DNA of 64,000 bases from Hymenobacter setariae (GTDB lineage Bacteria; Bacteroidota; Bacteroidia; Cytophagales; Hymenobacteraceae), in assembly GCF_007713685.1 (NCBI RefSeq), contig NZ_VMRJ01000001.1, positions 372,001 to 436,000 on the forward strand. Direction: 5' to 3'. Below the pieces are notes generated by a model. That model made no database searches. It saw nothing but the letters and a program-made list of their open reading frames with translations, and was not told the DNA's origin. The translations under genes and the position numbers were made by a program. Below, piece after piece: positions 33,118-42,798 of the stretch. The stretch's first letter is position 1. Every line of letters begins with the position of its first letter.

Positions 33118-34965
33118 ATGAAACAACTTCTACACGGGGCGGCGGCAAGTATCTTGCTGCTAGGGCTCACTACCTTCTCGGCTGTGGGCCAGCTGACAAT
33201 GCAGCAGCGCTGGCCAGCGGCTAATGCGGTGGCCGCCGCCCCTACGGCAGGGGTGCGGGTGCTATTCGACTCTACGCCTGGCTTACTACTGCGCCAGACG
33301 CCGCTGTGGGTGTATTCGACCCAGCGCGGCGGCTGGCGCACAGGCCACAGCGGCCAGTTAGATTGGGACGGGCGTTCACTTACGTTTCAATCTACTTTTG
33401 ACTTTATGCCCGGCGAGGTAGTGTACGCCACTACCTGGGCCGCCCCCGCCATCAACCAGAAGCCCCACGCCTTAATATGGCAGTTTACAACCGCGGTAGG
33501 TGGCACGGGCCAAGGTAATTTTGAGCAGAGTGCCAACCTACCAGCCCCAGCCCTGGCGCCCGGCCTAGCCCTGGGCGACATAGACGGCGATGGCGACCTT
33601 GACCTCGTGACGGGCAGCCCTTCCACAAACCATGTGTGCGTGCGCCTAAATGAGGAGGCGGCCGGCCGCCCCGGGCACTACGGCCCAGGAACGCTGGTGG
33701 ACGTGCACCACGCCGCCTACAGCCTGGCCCTGGGCGACATGGACGGCGACGGCGACCTAGACCTCGTGACGGGCAGCGACAGTGACGGCACGGTGAGTGT
33801 GCGCCTGAATGGTGGCGACGCCACAGGCACTAACACGGGCCTATTCAGTGGGGGCTCGGTTCGCTACGTAGGTGGCTGCGCTACTCCACTTAGCCTGGCC
33901 CTAGGCGATGTGGATGGCGACGGCGACCTCGACCTCGTGACAGCCATCAATTGCGGGGCTGGGGCCGTGGATGTGCGCCTAAATGGCGGCGACGCCACGG
34001 GTAGCAATACAGGGCTTCTTGGCAAGGGCAAGCGCGTGGCCGTCGGCAGCAACCCCTTTGGCTTGGCCCTAGGTGATGTAGATGGTGATGGCGACCTCGA
34101 CCTGCTCACAGCAAATTTTGGGGGCACGGTGAGCGTGCGCCTAAACGGCGGTAATGCCGCAGGCGCGGGCACCGGTCAATTTAGTGGTGGCATCGAAGTG
34201 CTGGTGGACGCGGGAGCGGTCGGGTTAGCCCTAGGAGATGTGGACGGCGATGGCGACCTCGACATCGTAACGGCCAACTTTACGGCCGGCACGGTGAGCG
34301 TGCGCCTGAATGGCGGTGACGCCACGGGTTCGAATACCGGTCAGTTTAGCGGTGGTAGCGACGTGCCGGTGGGTAGCCGACCGCAACGCCTGGCCCTGGC
34401 CGATGTAGACCACGATGGCGACTTAGATATACTGGCAACCTGCTCGGGTGCGGGTACGGTGAGCGTGCGCATGAATGGTGGCGACGCCACGGGCACCAGC
34501 ACGGGCCGCGTTGGTGGGGGCAGCGACCCGGCCGTGGGGCCCGCGCCAGTGGGCCTAGCCCTAGGGGATGTAGACAACGATGGCGACCTCGACCTCATAA
34601 CGTCCAGCCCCGCCGCTGGCCAGCTCAGCTTGCGCCTAAACCAACCCTGGCCCCCGTCGGCCATAATGACTGTGGTTGACCAGCCCGACCAACCCGAGCC
34701 ACTGCCGCTGAGCTTACTGGTGCAGGCCTTTCCCAACCCCATGGTGGACACGCCCACGCTTACTATCCGCACCAGCCACCGCGGGCCGGCAACTCTGCTA
34801 CTGGCTGATGCCATGGGCCGGCAGCTAAGCCAGCAGCAGTTCACCTTAAGCCCTGGCACCACGACCTTACCGCTGGCCGCCGCCCAAGACTTGGCCAGCG
34901 GCGTGTATCTGCTGCGCGTGCAGCAAGGCAGCCAGCAGCAGCTCATTCGGCTAGTACGCCCCTAG
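33118..34965 (+). CDS. Secreted FG-GAP/VCBS repeat protein with type IX secretion sorting domain
   Basis: A 615-residue surface or secreted protein. The signal peptide ends near residue 25 (FSAVGQ). Residues 30-120 form an Ig-like domain of the Big_5 type. Seven FG-GAP repeats follow at about 55-residue spacing from residue 150 to 510, each with LALGDxDGDGDLDxxT, a calcium-binding DxDxDG loop, and most with SVRLNGGDATG. Such repeats build a beta-propeller. The last 80 residues are a type A T9SS sorting domain (FPNPMVDTPTLTI start, SGVYLLRVQQG end). No enzyme domain is seen; roles in adhesion or glycan binding are possible. It lies downstream of the hybrid regulator with shared sites. Confidence 0.9.
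   Translation: MKQLLHGAAASILLLGLTTFSAVGQLTMQQRWPAANAVAAAPTAGVRVLFDSTPGLLLRQTPLWVYSTQRGGWRTGHSGQLDWDGRSLTFQSTFDFMPGEVVYATTWAAPAINQKPHALIWQFTTAVGGTGQGNFEQSANLPAPALAPGLALGDIDGDGDLDLVTGSPSTNHVCVRLNEEAAGRPGHYGPGTLVDVHHAAYSLALGDMDGDGDLDLVTGSDSDGTVSVRLNGGDATGTNTGLFSGGSVRYVGGCATPLSLALGDVDGDGDLDLVTAINCGAGAVDVRLNGGDATGSNTGLLGKGKRVAVGSNPFGLALGDVDGDGDLDLLTANFGGTVSVRLNGGNAAGAGTGQFSGGIEVLVDAGAVGLALGDVDGDGDLDIVTANFTAGTVSVRLNGGDATGSNTGQFSGGSDVPVGSRPQRLALADVDHDGDLDILATCSGAGTVSVRMNGGDATGTSTGRVGGGSDPAVGPAPVGLALGDVDNDGDLDLITSSPAAGQLSLRLNQPWPPSAIMTVVDQPDQPEPLPLSLLVQAFPNPMVDTPTLTIRTSHRGPATLLLADAMGRQLSQQQFTLSPGTTTLPLAAAQDLASGVYLLRVQQGSQQQLIRLVRP
33565..34640 (+). repeat. Seven tandem FG-GAP coding repeats
   Basis: Period about 160 bases, with the block CTGGGCGATGTGGATGGCGA recurring with few changes. 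Four repeat units use CCTAGG at the same position (LALGD). High DNA similarity between units makes copy-number change by recombination possible. Confidence 0.8.
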
Positions 34966-35078
34966 GCGGACCGCCCTACCTAAAGACACAGTTAGAACAG
35001 CCCTGCTTAAATGCCCTAAACTGACGCTTAATATATAATATAACAAATATTTAATACTTTTCAGCGCTTTCACCTTCT

Positions 35079-35534
35079 ATGAAAACTACTCTCTCTGCTT
35101 GGCTGCTAGTTGGATTGCTAGTCCTATCCGGGACGGCCCTGGCCCAATCTGTACCCTTCGGCGTTGGCTCGCCGCTAGCGGGTGTTACCCCTTCGCTACC
35201 TGCTGCCCGGCCCGTGCTGGGCGGCCCGCCGCAACCCACTGCGGCAGCGCCAACCGAGCCCACCGAGCCAGTCGAGTTGACCTTGCTACGGCAGTTAGCC
35301 CTGCCTAGCACCGGACAGCCCGCCCAGCTCCAGCTGGCTCAACTAGCGCAGACATTTCCGCAATGCGTGCACTCGCTGGCCAGCTTCCGGCCAGACATAG
35401 CTGCCTTAGCCACGGCCACGACCGTAGCTGGCAGCCGGGGGTTGGTGGCCCTAGCGCTACCCCTAGGGGTAGCCGGTCTGCCTGCGGGGGCCACTCTCGG
35501 CCAGCGCCTCAAGCTACTGACTACCAATGGATAG
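35079..35534 (+). CDS. Exported protein, N-terminal part of a frame interrupted by an amber codon
   Basis: A 151-residue product with a clear signal peptide (MKTTLSAWLLVGLLVLSGTALAQ) and a Pro/Ala-rich mature part, ending GQRLKLLTTNG before TAG. The reading frame continues without shift past the TAG into a further 126 codons with a coiled-coil tail. Together the two parts resemble a secreted protein with a C-terminal fibre-like or S74-type tail (DYEALALLNLSTTQQLAQQL). This half may be made as a short protein, or the whole may be a pseudogene. AT-rich sequence at 35025-35065 is the probable promoter. Confidence 0.6.
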   Translation: MKTTLSAWLLVGLLVLSGTALAQSVPFGVGSPLAGVTPSLPAARPVLGGPPQPTAAAPTEPTEPVELTLLRQLALPSTGQPAQLQLAQLAQTFPQCVHSLASFRPDIAALATATTVAGSRGLVALALPLGVAGLPAGATLGQRLKLLTTNG

Positions 35535-35912
35535 CAACTTGCAACCGTGGCGCGCCCAGCCGCAGCTAGTAGCCGCTCGCTGGTAGTAAGCGCTGCCGGA
35601 ATACTGGCCGGCCAGCCCGTGTATATAGTAGGCCTTGAGCATCCCGCCGAGCAGGCCCTCGACTACGAAGCGCTGGCCCTACTGAACCTGAGCACCACCC
35701 AGCAGCTAGCCCAACAGCTGGGCGCAGTGCAGCAACAGCTAGCCACCCTGCACAGCCAGCTGGCCGCAATACAGCGCCTCAACGGCGAGCTGCTACTCGA
35801 CCACAACAAGCAGGAAGACCTCCGCCAGCAGCTCAACCTGCTGCAAAGCCAGCAGGCGGCAACCTTCTCGAGCGGGCGCCCGCGCCGAAGTTTTAGCTGG
35901 CTGGCCGAGTAA
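35535..35912 (+). pseudogene. C-terminal part of the amber-interrupted gene (coiled coil)
   Basis: In the same frame as the preceding gene and directly after its TAG. The continuation QLATVARPAAASSRSLVVSA reads as a natural beta-rich extension of LKLLTTNG. Residues of this part then run HPAEQALDYEALALLNLSTT into a Gln/Leu coiled coil to the end (QQLGAVQQQLATLHSQLAA). The only possible independent start is a GTG at 35547 with no plausible leader. I read it as the tail of a disrupted gene; readthrough or an independent protein cannot be excluded. Confidence 0.55.
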
Positions 35913-35949
35913 GTAGCCCCTTCTACCCCCATTCTCATCCCCCACTACT

Positions 35950-36183
35950 ATGAAAACGTTACGCATCACTGGTCTTCTTCTACTGCTGCTCACCCTCACG
36001 GCCTACGCGCTGCCAGCCCCTCACCCCGAGAGCATTGCCCCGCAGCCAACTCTTGGCGGCGAAATAACCCGCGCCACGCTGCTGCGCTACCGCTGGGTGC
36101 GCGACTGGGGACCCTTCACCCACCCTAGGCCCGGCTTGCTGCCCGACGATGCCATGGCCAGCCAAGAGCCGGGCCGCAGCTAG
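35950..36183 (+). CDS. Small exported protein of unknown function
   Basis: A 77-residue product with a strong signal peptide (MKTLRITGLLLLLLTLTAYA) and a short, proline-rich mature part of about 57 residues without known motif. It follows the amber-interrupted gene by 37 bases on the same strand. Its signal is convincing but the gene is short and unrecognised. Confidence 0.5.
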   Translation: MKTLRITGLLLLLLTLTAYALPAPHPESIAPQPTLGGEITRATLLRYRWVRDWGPFTHPRPGLLPDDAMASQEPGRS

Positions 36184-36239
36184 GGTGCCGCCCTAAGCTT
36201 ACAACCGCCCCCTGCACAGCACGAAGCGACTATCCCACC

Positions 36240-37388
36240 CTAGGGCAGGTCAATCACCGACTCAGTGTGCGGGGCGTCCGACTTGGTATTGACGAAGTGC
36301 TTCTCGGGCTTGTCGTAGTCCGATACTATCAATTGCTTGCCTTTGAGCAGCACTTCGGCGGGCTGGTCGAGCTTGCCGCCGGCGCCATCAGTGTCGCCGT
36401 TGCGGGCTAGTATGGTGTGGGCGTTGGTGTTGAGGTCGATGACCTCTATCGCATTCAGGCGCGAGTCGCAGACGTAAGCCTTATCGGTGGCGCGGTCGAT
36501 AACGAGTCCATCGATACACGGAATCTTGGGCGCAGCCACGGGCACCACTTCTTGCTTGGCGAGGCTGCCATCGGGGTTGAGGGTGAGGCGGTGGAAGGTG
36601 CCATCGCCAAAAAAGCCTGTATACAAGCGGCCTTTGCTGTCGTAGTCGAGCCCGTCGGCGCCATTGTCCACGCCGGTTTCGTTGACGGTAGTCGTGAACT
36701 GCGCCAGCACGTGCGGGTCCTTGGTTTTGGGCTTGAGGTGAATGGTAGTGCCGGGCTTGAGTTCGGCCAGCGAAAAGCGCATGACGGCGCTGCCCTTGTC
36801 GTTGTCAGGCATATCCCACTGGCTATCGGTCACATACAAGGTATTGCCCTTCCACACCGTCGCATTAGCGAGACAAAAATTATCCACGGCCGTTTCGATG
36901 GTGCCGGTAGGCTGGCCGTTTTTCATCAGCACCCGCATTAGGCGCGATTTATAGTCCTTGCTGTTTTCATACTGGTTTTCGGCGTAGTAGAGGTTGCCAT
37001 CGGGGCCGAAGGCTAGGTCCATCGGCGTGGCCTTCTTGGTGGTCGGCTCTACCGGCAGGCGCCCGATAAACGGCTTGTAGCCAGTGGCCGTTAGCTCCAC
37101 AATCTGAGCCGGATACTTATTGTCGGCCAAGTTGGGCACCGACAGCAGCACCCGCCCATCGGGGGCCAGCACGAGGCCATCGGGGGTATTGAGCGAGTCG
37201 GGAAAGGTGGCTAGCAGCAGCGGCGTGGCGCCTTGGCTGGCCGTGTCGGCGTTGGCTTGGGCTTCGGCTGCTTTGTCGGTAGCCTTGGCGGCGGCTTGCT
37301 GCTCAGCCGATTGCTGGGGGCCGCACGCGGCCAGTAGGCTGCCGCTGGCTAGCAGCACGGCAGCAACGCGAGAGGAAGAAGAGAACAT
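36240..37388 (-). CDS. SMP-30/gluconolactonase-like beta-propeller lipoprotein
   Basis: A 382-residue lipoprotein. The lipobox LAAC ends near residue 22, followed by an Ala/Gln/Lys-rich tether to about residue 50. The propeller has repeated DG-turn blades: TPDGLVLAPDGRVLLSVP, PMDLAFGPDGNLYYAENQ, NTLYVTDSQWD, GADGLDYDSKGRLYTGFFGDG and IDGLVIDRATDKAYVCDSRLN, as in SMP-30 and NHL-type proteins. It may act as a periplasmic lactonase or binding protein. The stop is inside a CCTAGG. Confidence 0.85.
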   Translation of the reverse strand: MFSSSSRVAAVLLASGSLLAACGPQQSAEQQAAAKATDKAAEAQANADTASQGATPLLLATFPDSLNTPDGLVLAPDGRVLLSVPNLADNKYPAQIVELTATGYKPFIGRLPVEPTTKKATPMDLAFGPDGNLYYAENQYENSKDYKSRLMRVLMKNGQPTGTIETAVDNFCLANATVWKGNTLYVTDSQWDMPDNDKGSAVMRFSLAELKPGTTIHLKPKTKDPHVLAQFTTTVNETGVDNGADGLDYDSKGRLYTGFFGDGTFHRLTLNPDGSLAKQEVVPVAAPKIPCIDGLVIDRATDKAYVCDSRLNAIEVIDLNTNAHTILARNGDTDGAGGKLDQPAEVLLKGKQLIVSDYDKPEKHFVNTKSDAPHTESVIDLP

Positions 37389-37709
37389 AGCGAAGAAAGG
37401 CAGGGCGATGAGATACTGCGTGCCGGTACGTAGCCACTGTTGCTTAAGTTTTTACTTAGGCTTCATATCCGCTTCATTATCACCCAGTAGCTGTTCCTTA
37501 TGCCGAGCAATAACTTGGCGTCTTAAGCAATATTTAAGGTGTTTTTTAAGTAGCACCTTACCGGGAATGGGTACGCTGATACTTACCAGCTTAGGCTAGC
37601 TAGCCAGCCATAGATAAGCTAAAGGTGCACCTAGGCGGCACTAACCTTAACCATAGCGGCCCGTTTAGGCGCATACTGTAACGCTTATTTCCCTCCTCCT
37701 ATCTCTCCC
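37389..37709. other. Intergenic region between divergent genes
   Basis: A 321-base gap between the SMP-30-like gene and the catalase. It is AT-richer in the middle (37440-37560) and has repeated CTTAAG/TTAAG sequences and a short AAGGTG...CACCTT hairpin near 37540. No perfect TAnnTTTG box was found. Confidence 0.3.
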
Positions 37710-39902
37710 ATGCACGACAAACCCCTAGCCAAGCAAAACCACCAGGATGTGGTGAGCAACCCCAAAACCGACCAGCTAGCCCAGCACAGCGACGACGGCT
37801 ATGGCAAGTACCTGACCAGCAACCAAGGCTTGCGCGTCAACGATGACCAGAACTCGCTGAAGGGCGGCGAGCGCGGCCCAAGCCTGCTCGAAGACTTTCT
37901 CTTCCGCGAGAAGATGACCCATTTTGACCACGAGCGTATTCCGGAGCGCGCGGTGCACGCCCGTGGCGTAGGAGCCCACGGATACTTCGAGGCCTATGGC
38001 AACGCTACCGAGCTAACCAAAGCTCACTTCTTGCAACCCGGCGTGGTAACGCCCGTGTTCACGCGCTTCTCTACGGTAGCCGGCTCGCGCGGCGCCAGCG
38101 ACCTGGCCCGCGATGTGCGCGGCTTCGCCGTGAAGTTTTATACCCAAGAAGGTGTGTATGACCTGGTAGGCAATAACATGCCGGTGTTCTTTATTCAGGA
38201 CTCCATCAAGTTTCCCGACTTTGTGCACGCCGTGAAGCCGGAGCCGCACAACGAGATTCCGCAGGGCGCTTCGGCGCACGACACGTTCTACGACTTTATA
38301 TCGGCCAACCCCGAAAGCACCCACATGCTGCTGTGGGCCATGAGCGACCGCGCCCTGCCCCGCAGCCTACGCATGATGGAAGGCTTCGGCGTGCACACCT
38401 TCCGCTTTGTGAATGCCCAAGGCAAGTGGCGCTTCGTGAAGTTCCACTGGAAGCCGCTGCTCGGCACCCACTCGGTGCTGTGGGATGAGGCCCAGCAGAT
38501 TTCGGGCAAGGACCAGGACTTTCACCGCCGCGACCTGTGGGCTAACATCGAGATGGGCGCCTACCCCGAGTGGGAGCTGGGTGTGCAAGTAGTGGAAGAA
38601 GAAGACGAGCACAAGTTTGACTTCGATATTCTAGACTCGACCAAGCTCATTCCTGAGGAGCTAGTGCCAGTGCAGGCCATTGGTAAAATGGTGCTGAACC
38701 GCAACGTAGACAACTACTTCGCTGAGACAGAGCAAGTGGCGTTCTGCCTCAGCCACATTGTGCCGGGCATCGACTTCTCGAACGACCCGCTACTGCAAGG
38801 CCGCCTGTTTTCATACCTCGACACCCAGCTCAAGCGCCTAGGTGGCCCCAACTTCCACGAGATTCCGATTAACCGCTCGCTGGCCCCGGTGCACAACAAC
38901 CAGCGCGATGGCCACATGCGCCAGACCATCAACAAAGGCAAGGTAGCCTACGGCCCTAACCTGCTCAACGACCAGTACCCCAAGCAAGCCCCGCAGAGCG
39001 AAGGCGGCTTCAACTCGGTGTATGAGCGCGTGGAAGGCCCCAAGATTCGGCGCCGCAGCAAGAGCTTCATCGACTTCTACAGCCAGGCCCGCTTGTTCTG
39101 GAACAGCCAGAGCGAGCCCGAAAAGACTCACATTGTGAAGGCTTTGCGCTTTGAGCTGAGCCACGTGCAAACTGATTGGATTCGGGAGCGTACCATCGTG
39201 CAGCTGGCGCAAGTAGACCACGACCTAGCCAGCCGCGTGGCCGAAGGCCTAGGCATGGATGTACCCTCGGCCGAGGGCATGCAGCTCAACTACGGCGCCA
39301 TCGGCGCCGACGATAAAGCGGCCGACTTCCAATCGGCCCCGGCCAAAGCCAGCGTGGGCAGCTCGCCGCACCTGAGCATTGCCACCGACAGCCCCATCAA
39401 CCAGGGTAAGGGCAGCGTGAAAACCCGCCAGATTGCCATTCTGGCCACCGACGGGGCCGACGTAGCCGCCATCGGCGAGTTCATGAAAACCTTTATGGAC
39501 CAGGGTGCCCAAACGGCCATCATCGCTACCCACCTAGGTACGATTAAAGGCCAAGACGGCACGCAAATCCTCGTCAACTGGACGTTCCAGAGCACGTCGT
39601 CGGCGCTGTTCGATGCCGTGTACGTAGCTGCTGGCGCCCAAAGCGTGAGCAAGCTCAAGCAGGATTTTGACGCCGTGCGCTTCGTCAACGAGGCTTTCCG
39701 CCACTGCAAGCCGCTGGCCGCTTCGGCCGAAGGCGTGGAACTGCTGCAAGCCGCCGCGTACCCCGGCGCCGAGGGCATCCTGGACGCCGATGGCGTGGTG
39801 ACCAGCGCCGACACCGACGTGGCTGACTTGGCCCAGGAGTTTGCCGAGGCTATCAAGCAGCACCGCTTTTTCAGCCGCGAGCTAGAGGCTGTGCCCGCCT
39901 AG
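37710..39902 (+). CDS. katE: Large-subunit monofunctional catalase with C-terminal DJ-1/PfpI-like domain
   Basis: Haem catalase of 730 residues that breaks down hydrogen peroxide in the cytosol. The catalytic histidine is in [12 protein letters not shown] near residue 82, the catalytic asparagine in [11 protein letters not shown] near residue 155, and the proximal haem tyrosine in [12 protein letters not shown] near residue 370. Residues 570-725 form the flavodoxin-like class I glutamine amidotransferase domain of large-subunit (HPII-type) catalases: [16 protein letters not shown] and DAVYVAAGA. Length and layout match E. coli HPII. A terminator follows 22 bases after the stop. Confidence 0.95.
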   Translation: MHDKPLAKQNHQDVVSNPKTDQLAQHSDDGYGKYLTSNQGLRVNDDQNSLKGGERGPSLLEDFLFREKMTHFDHERIPERAVHARGVGAHGYFEAYGNATELTKAHFLQPGVVTPVFTRFSTVAGSRGASDLARDVRGFAVKFYTQEGVYDLVGNNMPVFFIQDSIKFPDFVHAVKPEPHNEIPQGASAHDTFYDFISANPESTHMLLWAMSDRALPRSLRMMEGFGVHTFRFVNAQGKWRFVKFHWKPLLGTHSVLWDEAQQISGKDQDFHRRDLWANIEMGAYPEWELGVQVVEEEDEHKFDFDILDSTKLIPEELVPVQAIGKMVLNRNVDNYFAETEQVAFCLSHIVPGIDFSNDPLLQGRLFSYLDTQLKRLGGPNFHEIPINRSLAPVHNNQRDGHMRQTINKGKVAYGPNLLNDQYPKQAPQSEGGFNSVYERVEGPKIRRRSKSFIDFYSQARLFWNSQSEPEKTHIVKALRFELSHVQTDWIRERTIVQLAQVDHDLASRVAEGLGMDVPSAEGMQLNYGAIGADDKAADFQSAPAKASVGSSPHLSIATDSPINQGKGSVKTRQIAILATDGADVAAIGEFMKTFMDQGAQTAIIATHLGTIKGQDGTQILVNWTFQSTSSALFDAVYVAAGAQSVSKLKQDFDAVRFVNEAFRHCKPLAASAEGVELLQAAAYPGAEGILDADGVVTSADTDVADLAQEFAEAIKQHRFFSRELEAVPA

Positions 39903-39923
39903 GTACGTTTTTTTGAATAACTG

Positions 39924-39965
39924 AATCCCCCGTCTCCTGTTAAAAGAAGGCGGGGGATTTCTTTA
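39924..39965 (+). terminator. Catalase terminator
   Basis: A 9-base perfect stem (39924-39932 with 39951-39959), followed by TTCTTTAT. It lies 21 bases after the catalase stop. Confidence 0.75.
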
Positions 39966-40063
39966 TGCCGTAGCTTGCGGCCATTGCTGGGCGGGCCACA
40001 CGCAGCTAGCGTAGTTGGTTGCCGCCCCTACCTTTGTTTACACACCAACCCCCACCCCACCCT

Positions 40064-40579
40064 ATGGCCGCCGTTGCCCAAAACTCCGTCGTAACCCTTA
40101 CCTACGACCTATCCGTCACCGACGACAACCAAGAGAAAGTACTGGTCGAGCAAGCCGAATCGGAAGAGCCTATGGTGTTCTTGTTCGGCCACAGTGGCCT
40201 GCCCGAAGAGTTTGAGCGCCAGCTTGATGGCAAAAATACGGGCGATGCTTTCAGCTTCTCGCTCACCCCCGACCAAGCCTATGGCGACTACGACCCCCAG
40301 GCCGTGGTGCAGATTCCGAAGCAGGTCTTTGAAATCGATGGCAAAATCGACGACCAAATGCTGGAAATTGGCAACTACCTGCCTATGGCCGACAATGAGG
40401 GTAACCACATGCAAGCCAAGGTAGTAGAGGTTGGCGACGAGATGGTAACCATGGACTTCAACCACCCGCTGGCCGGCATGGTAATGCACTTCGACGGCAA
40501 AGTGATGGAGGTGCGCCCCGCCACTGCCGAAGAGCTGAGCCACGGCCACGTGCACGGCGAAGGCGGGCACCACCACTAG
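40064..40579 (+). CDS. slyD: FKBP-type peptidyl-prolyl isomerase, SlyD-like
   Basis: A 171-residue folding helper with the SlyD layout. The FKBP domain is split: VVTLTYDLSVTD start, FLFGHSGLPEEFERQLDGKNTGDAFSF, then the insert-in-flap domain at about residues 75-130 (DYDPQAVVQIPKQVF) and the return NHPLAGMVMHFDGKVMEVRPAT. The tail GHVHGEGGHHH is a short histidine-rich metal-binding end, as in E. coli SlyD, which also delivers nickel. The earlier in-frame start at 40019 gives a proline-rich, unlikely leader and is rejected. Confidence 0.9.
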   Translation: MAAVAQNSVVTLTYDLSVTDDNQEKVLVEQAESEEPMVFLFGHSGLPEEFERQLDGKNTGDAFSFSLTPDQAYGDYDPQAVVQIPKQVFEIDGKIDDQMLEIGNYLPMADNEGNHMQAKVVEVGDEMVTMDFNHPLAGMVMHFDGKVMEVRPATAEELSHGHVHGEGGHHH

Positions 40580-40602
40580 GTCCTACCCCGCTACCTACCC
40601 AA

Positions 40603-40642
40603 CGGGAACTACTTGCTAGGCAAGCAGTTCCCGTTATTTTTT
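40603..40642 (+). terminator. slyD terminator
   Basis: A 14-base stem (40603-40616 with 40620-40633) with an AGG loop and TTATTTTTTC after it. Confidence 0.88.
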
Positions 40643-40684
40643 CACCCTTACTCAGCAGCAAGGGTGCTCACTTAACTTTTTTAC

Positions 40685-40954
40685 ATGACGCTATTTTCTG
40701 CGGCTGGCAGCATGGCCGCCTTCCTCACCACCGCCGCCTACGTGCCGCAAGCCTACAAAACCATCAAAACCCGCTCGACCAGCAGCCTCTCGCTGCCCAC
40801 TTACGTGATGCTTTTTCTGGGCACCTGCCTGTGGGTGGTGTACGGCCTGCATACCGGCGATGTGCCCGTACTGGCCTCCAATGTGGTCACCTCGATTCTC
40901 GCGGGTATTATCTTATGTTTAAAATTCGGGGCCAAGCCGAACGAACCCAGCTAG
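40685..40954 (+). CDS. SemiSWEET sugar transporter
   Basis: An 89-residue three-helix inner-membrane protein of the MtN3/PQ-loop family. The PQ motif is in TTAAYVPQAYKTIKTRS near residue 18, followed by STSSLSLPTYVMLFLGTCLWVVYG and a third helix (VLASNVVTSILAGIILCL). It forms dimers that carry mono- or disaccharides. It sits 82 bases before rpiA on the same strand. Confidence 0.9.
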   Translation: MTLFSAAGSMAAFLTTAAYVPQAYKTIKTRSTSSLSLPTYVMLFLGTCLWVVYGLHTGDVPVLASNVVTSILAGIILCLKFGAKPNEPS

Positions 40955-41036
40955 CCGGCCCTAGGTCGAAGAAATGGCGCAGTGGCGGCCCGGCCGCTAC
41001 TTTTACGGCCGTATCTCACTTTTAGCTTCGTTGCTC

Positions 41037-41789
41037 ATGTCGTTGCCCACTGCCCCAGCCCCCACCCTGCAAGACCAGGAAAAACAGCTTGCCGCCGCCG
41101 CCGCCTTGCGCTGGGTGCGCGATGGCATGATACTGGGCTTGGGCACTGGCAGCACTTCGGCCCAGTTTATCAAGCAGCTCGGCGTGGCGGTGCAAAATGG
41201 CCTGAAGGTGCAGGGCACGGCTACATCACTGGCCAGCGAGGCACTGGCGCGCCAGCTGGGCATCCCGCTGCTCGAACCCCAGCGCGGTCTGCGCTTTGAC
41301 CTAGCCGTGGACGGAGCCGATGAGCTCGACTACCAGCTGCGCCTCATCAAGGGCGGCGGCGGCGCCTTGCTGCGCGAAAAAACGCTGGAAACCGCTTCTG
41401 ACTATCTGCTCGTGATAGCCGACTCTTCTAAGCTGGTGCCCACGCTCGGCCGCTTTCCGCTGCCGCTGGAGGTGGTGCCCTTCACCCTGCCCTGGGTGCT
41501 CGATGCAGTAGATAAGCTGGGCGGCGCGCCCGTAGTGCGCCCCGCCGTAGGCGACCCCACCGCCGACTACCTCACCGACCAGCGCAACAACATCGTAGAC
41601 TGCCACTTCGGCCAGATAGCCGACCCCGAGCGCCTGGCCCGACAGCTCGAGCAAATTCCCGGCGTGGTAGAGCACGGGCTGTTCCTAGGTCTTGCCAAGG
41701 CGGCCATTGTGGTGCAAGGCGGCCAGCCCATGGCGCTGAAGCCTGGCGAAGCCGCCCGGCCCGCGAGCGACTTTGCGGAACTGCCCTAG
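41037..41789 (+). CDS. rpiA: Ribose-5-phosphate isomerase A
   Basis: Interconverts ribose 5-phosphate and ribulose 5-phosphate in the non-oxidative pentose phosphate pathway. The 250-residue chain has LGLGTGSTSAQFI near residue 32, DLAVDGADELD with active-site acidic residues near residue 88, and IKGGGGALLREKTLE with the catalytic lysine and glutamate near residue 103. The start at 41037 fits family length; an in-frame ATG at 40974 is rejected. It lies 2.2 kb from the oxidative-branch genes on the opposite strand. Confidence 0.95.
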   Translation: MSLPTAPAPTLQDQEKQLAAAAALRWVRDGMILGLGTGSTSAQFIKQLGVAVQNGLKVQGTATSLASEALARQLGIPLLEPQRGLRFDLAVDGADELDYQLRLIKGGGGALLREKTLETASDYLLVIADSSKLVPTLGRFPLPLEVVPFTLPWVLDAVDKLGGAPVVRPAVGDPTADYLTDQRNNIVDCHFGQIADPERLARQLEQIPGVVEHGLFLGLAKAAIVVQGGQPMALKPGEAARPASDFAELP

Positions 41790-41845
41790 GTGCTTTTTGC
41801 CAAAGCAATCGTCTTGAGCAGGCGCTAGTTGGCTATTCCTACAAC

Positions 41846-41908
41846 AAGGCCCCAGTGAGGCGCTTCCATTGCACTAGCATGGAGCGTCTCATTGGGGCCT
41901 TCATTTTT
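41846..41908. terminator. Bidirectional terminator between rpiA and the SDR gene
   Basis: A long stem of about 23 pairs with few mismatches (41846-41869 with 41879-41901), followed by TCATTTTTG on the plus strand. Convergent genes lie on both sides. Confidence 0.85.
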
Positions 41909-41985
41909 GATAGTAGTCGCACAGGCTGCTGCTAGGTCGCCCTCGCTAGGGCTACAGCGGGGTTAGGTAACGGCAGCGCTAGCGC

Positions 41986-42696
41986 TTACCAGGGCGTGGG
42001 GCCGTCTGTTGAGGAGGCGGTGCCGGTGGGGCCATCTGCCGGCAGCAGGGCCAGCCGGATAGCTTCGGCGGCACCCTGTTCGGGGGTGTCGGTGCCAGCA
42101 AAGCCGTTGAGGTCGGTGGCCGTGTAGCCGGGGTTAGCCGAATTTACTTTGATGGCCGTATCGCGCAGCTCATAGGCTAGCTTCACGGTGAGCATGTTCA
42201 GCGCCGCTTTCGAGGCGGAGTAGCCGAGCAGTCCCCAATCATGCTGCCCAACTAGCGTGAGCGAGCCCAACGGACTGGATACGTTAACAATCCGCCCCGC
42301 GGCGGCCTGCTTGACGAGGGGCAACAGCGTTTGGGTGACGGCCAGCGTACCTAAGAAATTAGTTTTCAGCGCCTGCTCGACGCTGCTCACAGCAACCGCA
42401 CTGGCTGAGCCGTCGCCGGGAACGTTGATACCGGCGTTATTAACCAGAATATCTAGGTGGCCCACCTCGCGCTGCAGCCGGGCCGCGGCCGCGTCGAGAG
42501 AGGCTTGGTTGTTCAGGTCCAGGTCGATGGCTACTACATCGCCTTCAGCCGCTAGAGCGGCTACGGCTTGCTGGCCATTGGCAGCATCGCGTGCCCCTAG
42601 GTACACCCGGCAGCCCACCCGCAGCAGGCCCCGCACTATCTCCAGGCCGATGCCTTTGTTGCCGCCAGTTACCAGCGCTATTTTCTTGTTTTCCAT
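41986..42696 (-). CDS. Short-chain dehydrogenase/reductase
   Basis: A 236-residue NAD(P)-dependent oxidoreductase with a Rossmann fold. The nucleotide motif is VTGGNKGIG near residue 10, then NNAG near residue 86, the catalytic serine in NVSSPLGSL near residue 139, and YSASKAALN with catalytic tyrosine and lysine near residue 160. The sequence resembles carbonyl-reductase-like SDRs. The AraC gene lies upstream on the same strand and may regulate it. The substrate is unknown. Confidence 0.9.
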   Translation of the reverse strand: MENKKIALVTGGNKGIGLEIVRGLLRVGCRVYLGARDAANGQQAVAALAAEGDVVAIDLDLNNQASLDAAAARLQREVGHLDILVNNAGINVPGDGSASAVAVSSVEQALKTNFLGTLAVTQTLLPLVKQAAAGRIVNVSSPLGSLTLVGQHDWGLLGYSASKAALNMLTVKLAYELRDTAIKVNSANPGYTATDLNGFAGTDTPEQGAAEAIRLALLPADGPTGTASSTDGPTPW

Positions 42697-42798
42697 GTTT
42701 CCGATGTGGTTAGCCTCCTCCGAATGGCGGAGCAGGAGTACCCCACAAAGGTCCGGCTAGGGTTCAGCGGGCAGACTTTGCCAGTCAAACCATCTTCT

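Noticed and set aside
36417..36941. Plus-strand frame of 174 codons opposite the SMP-30-like gene
   Set aside because: Antisense shadow; no recognisable domain.
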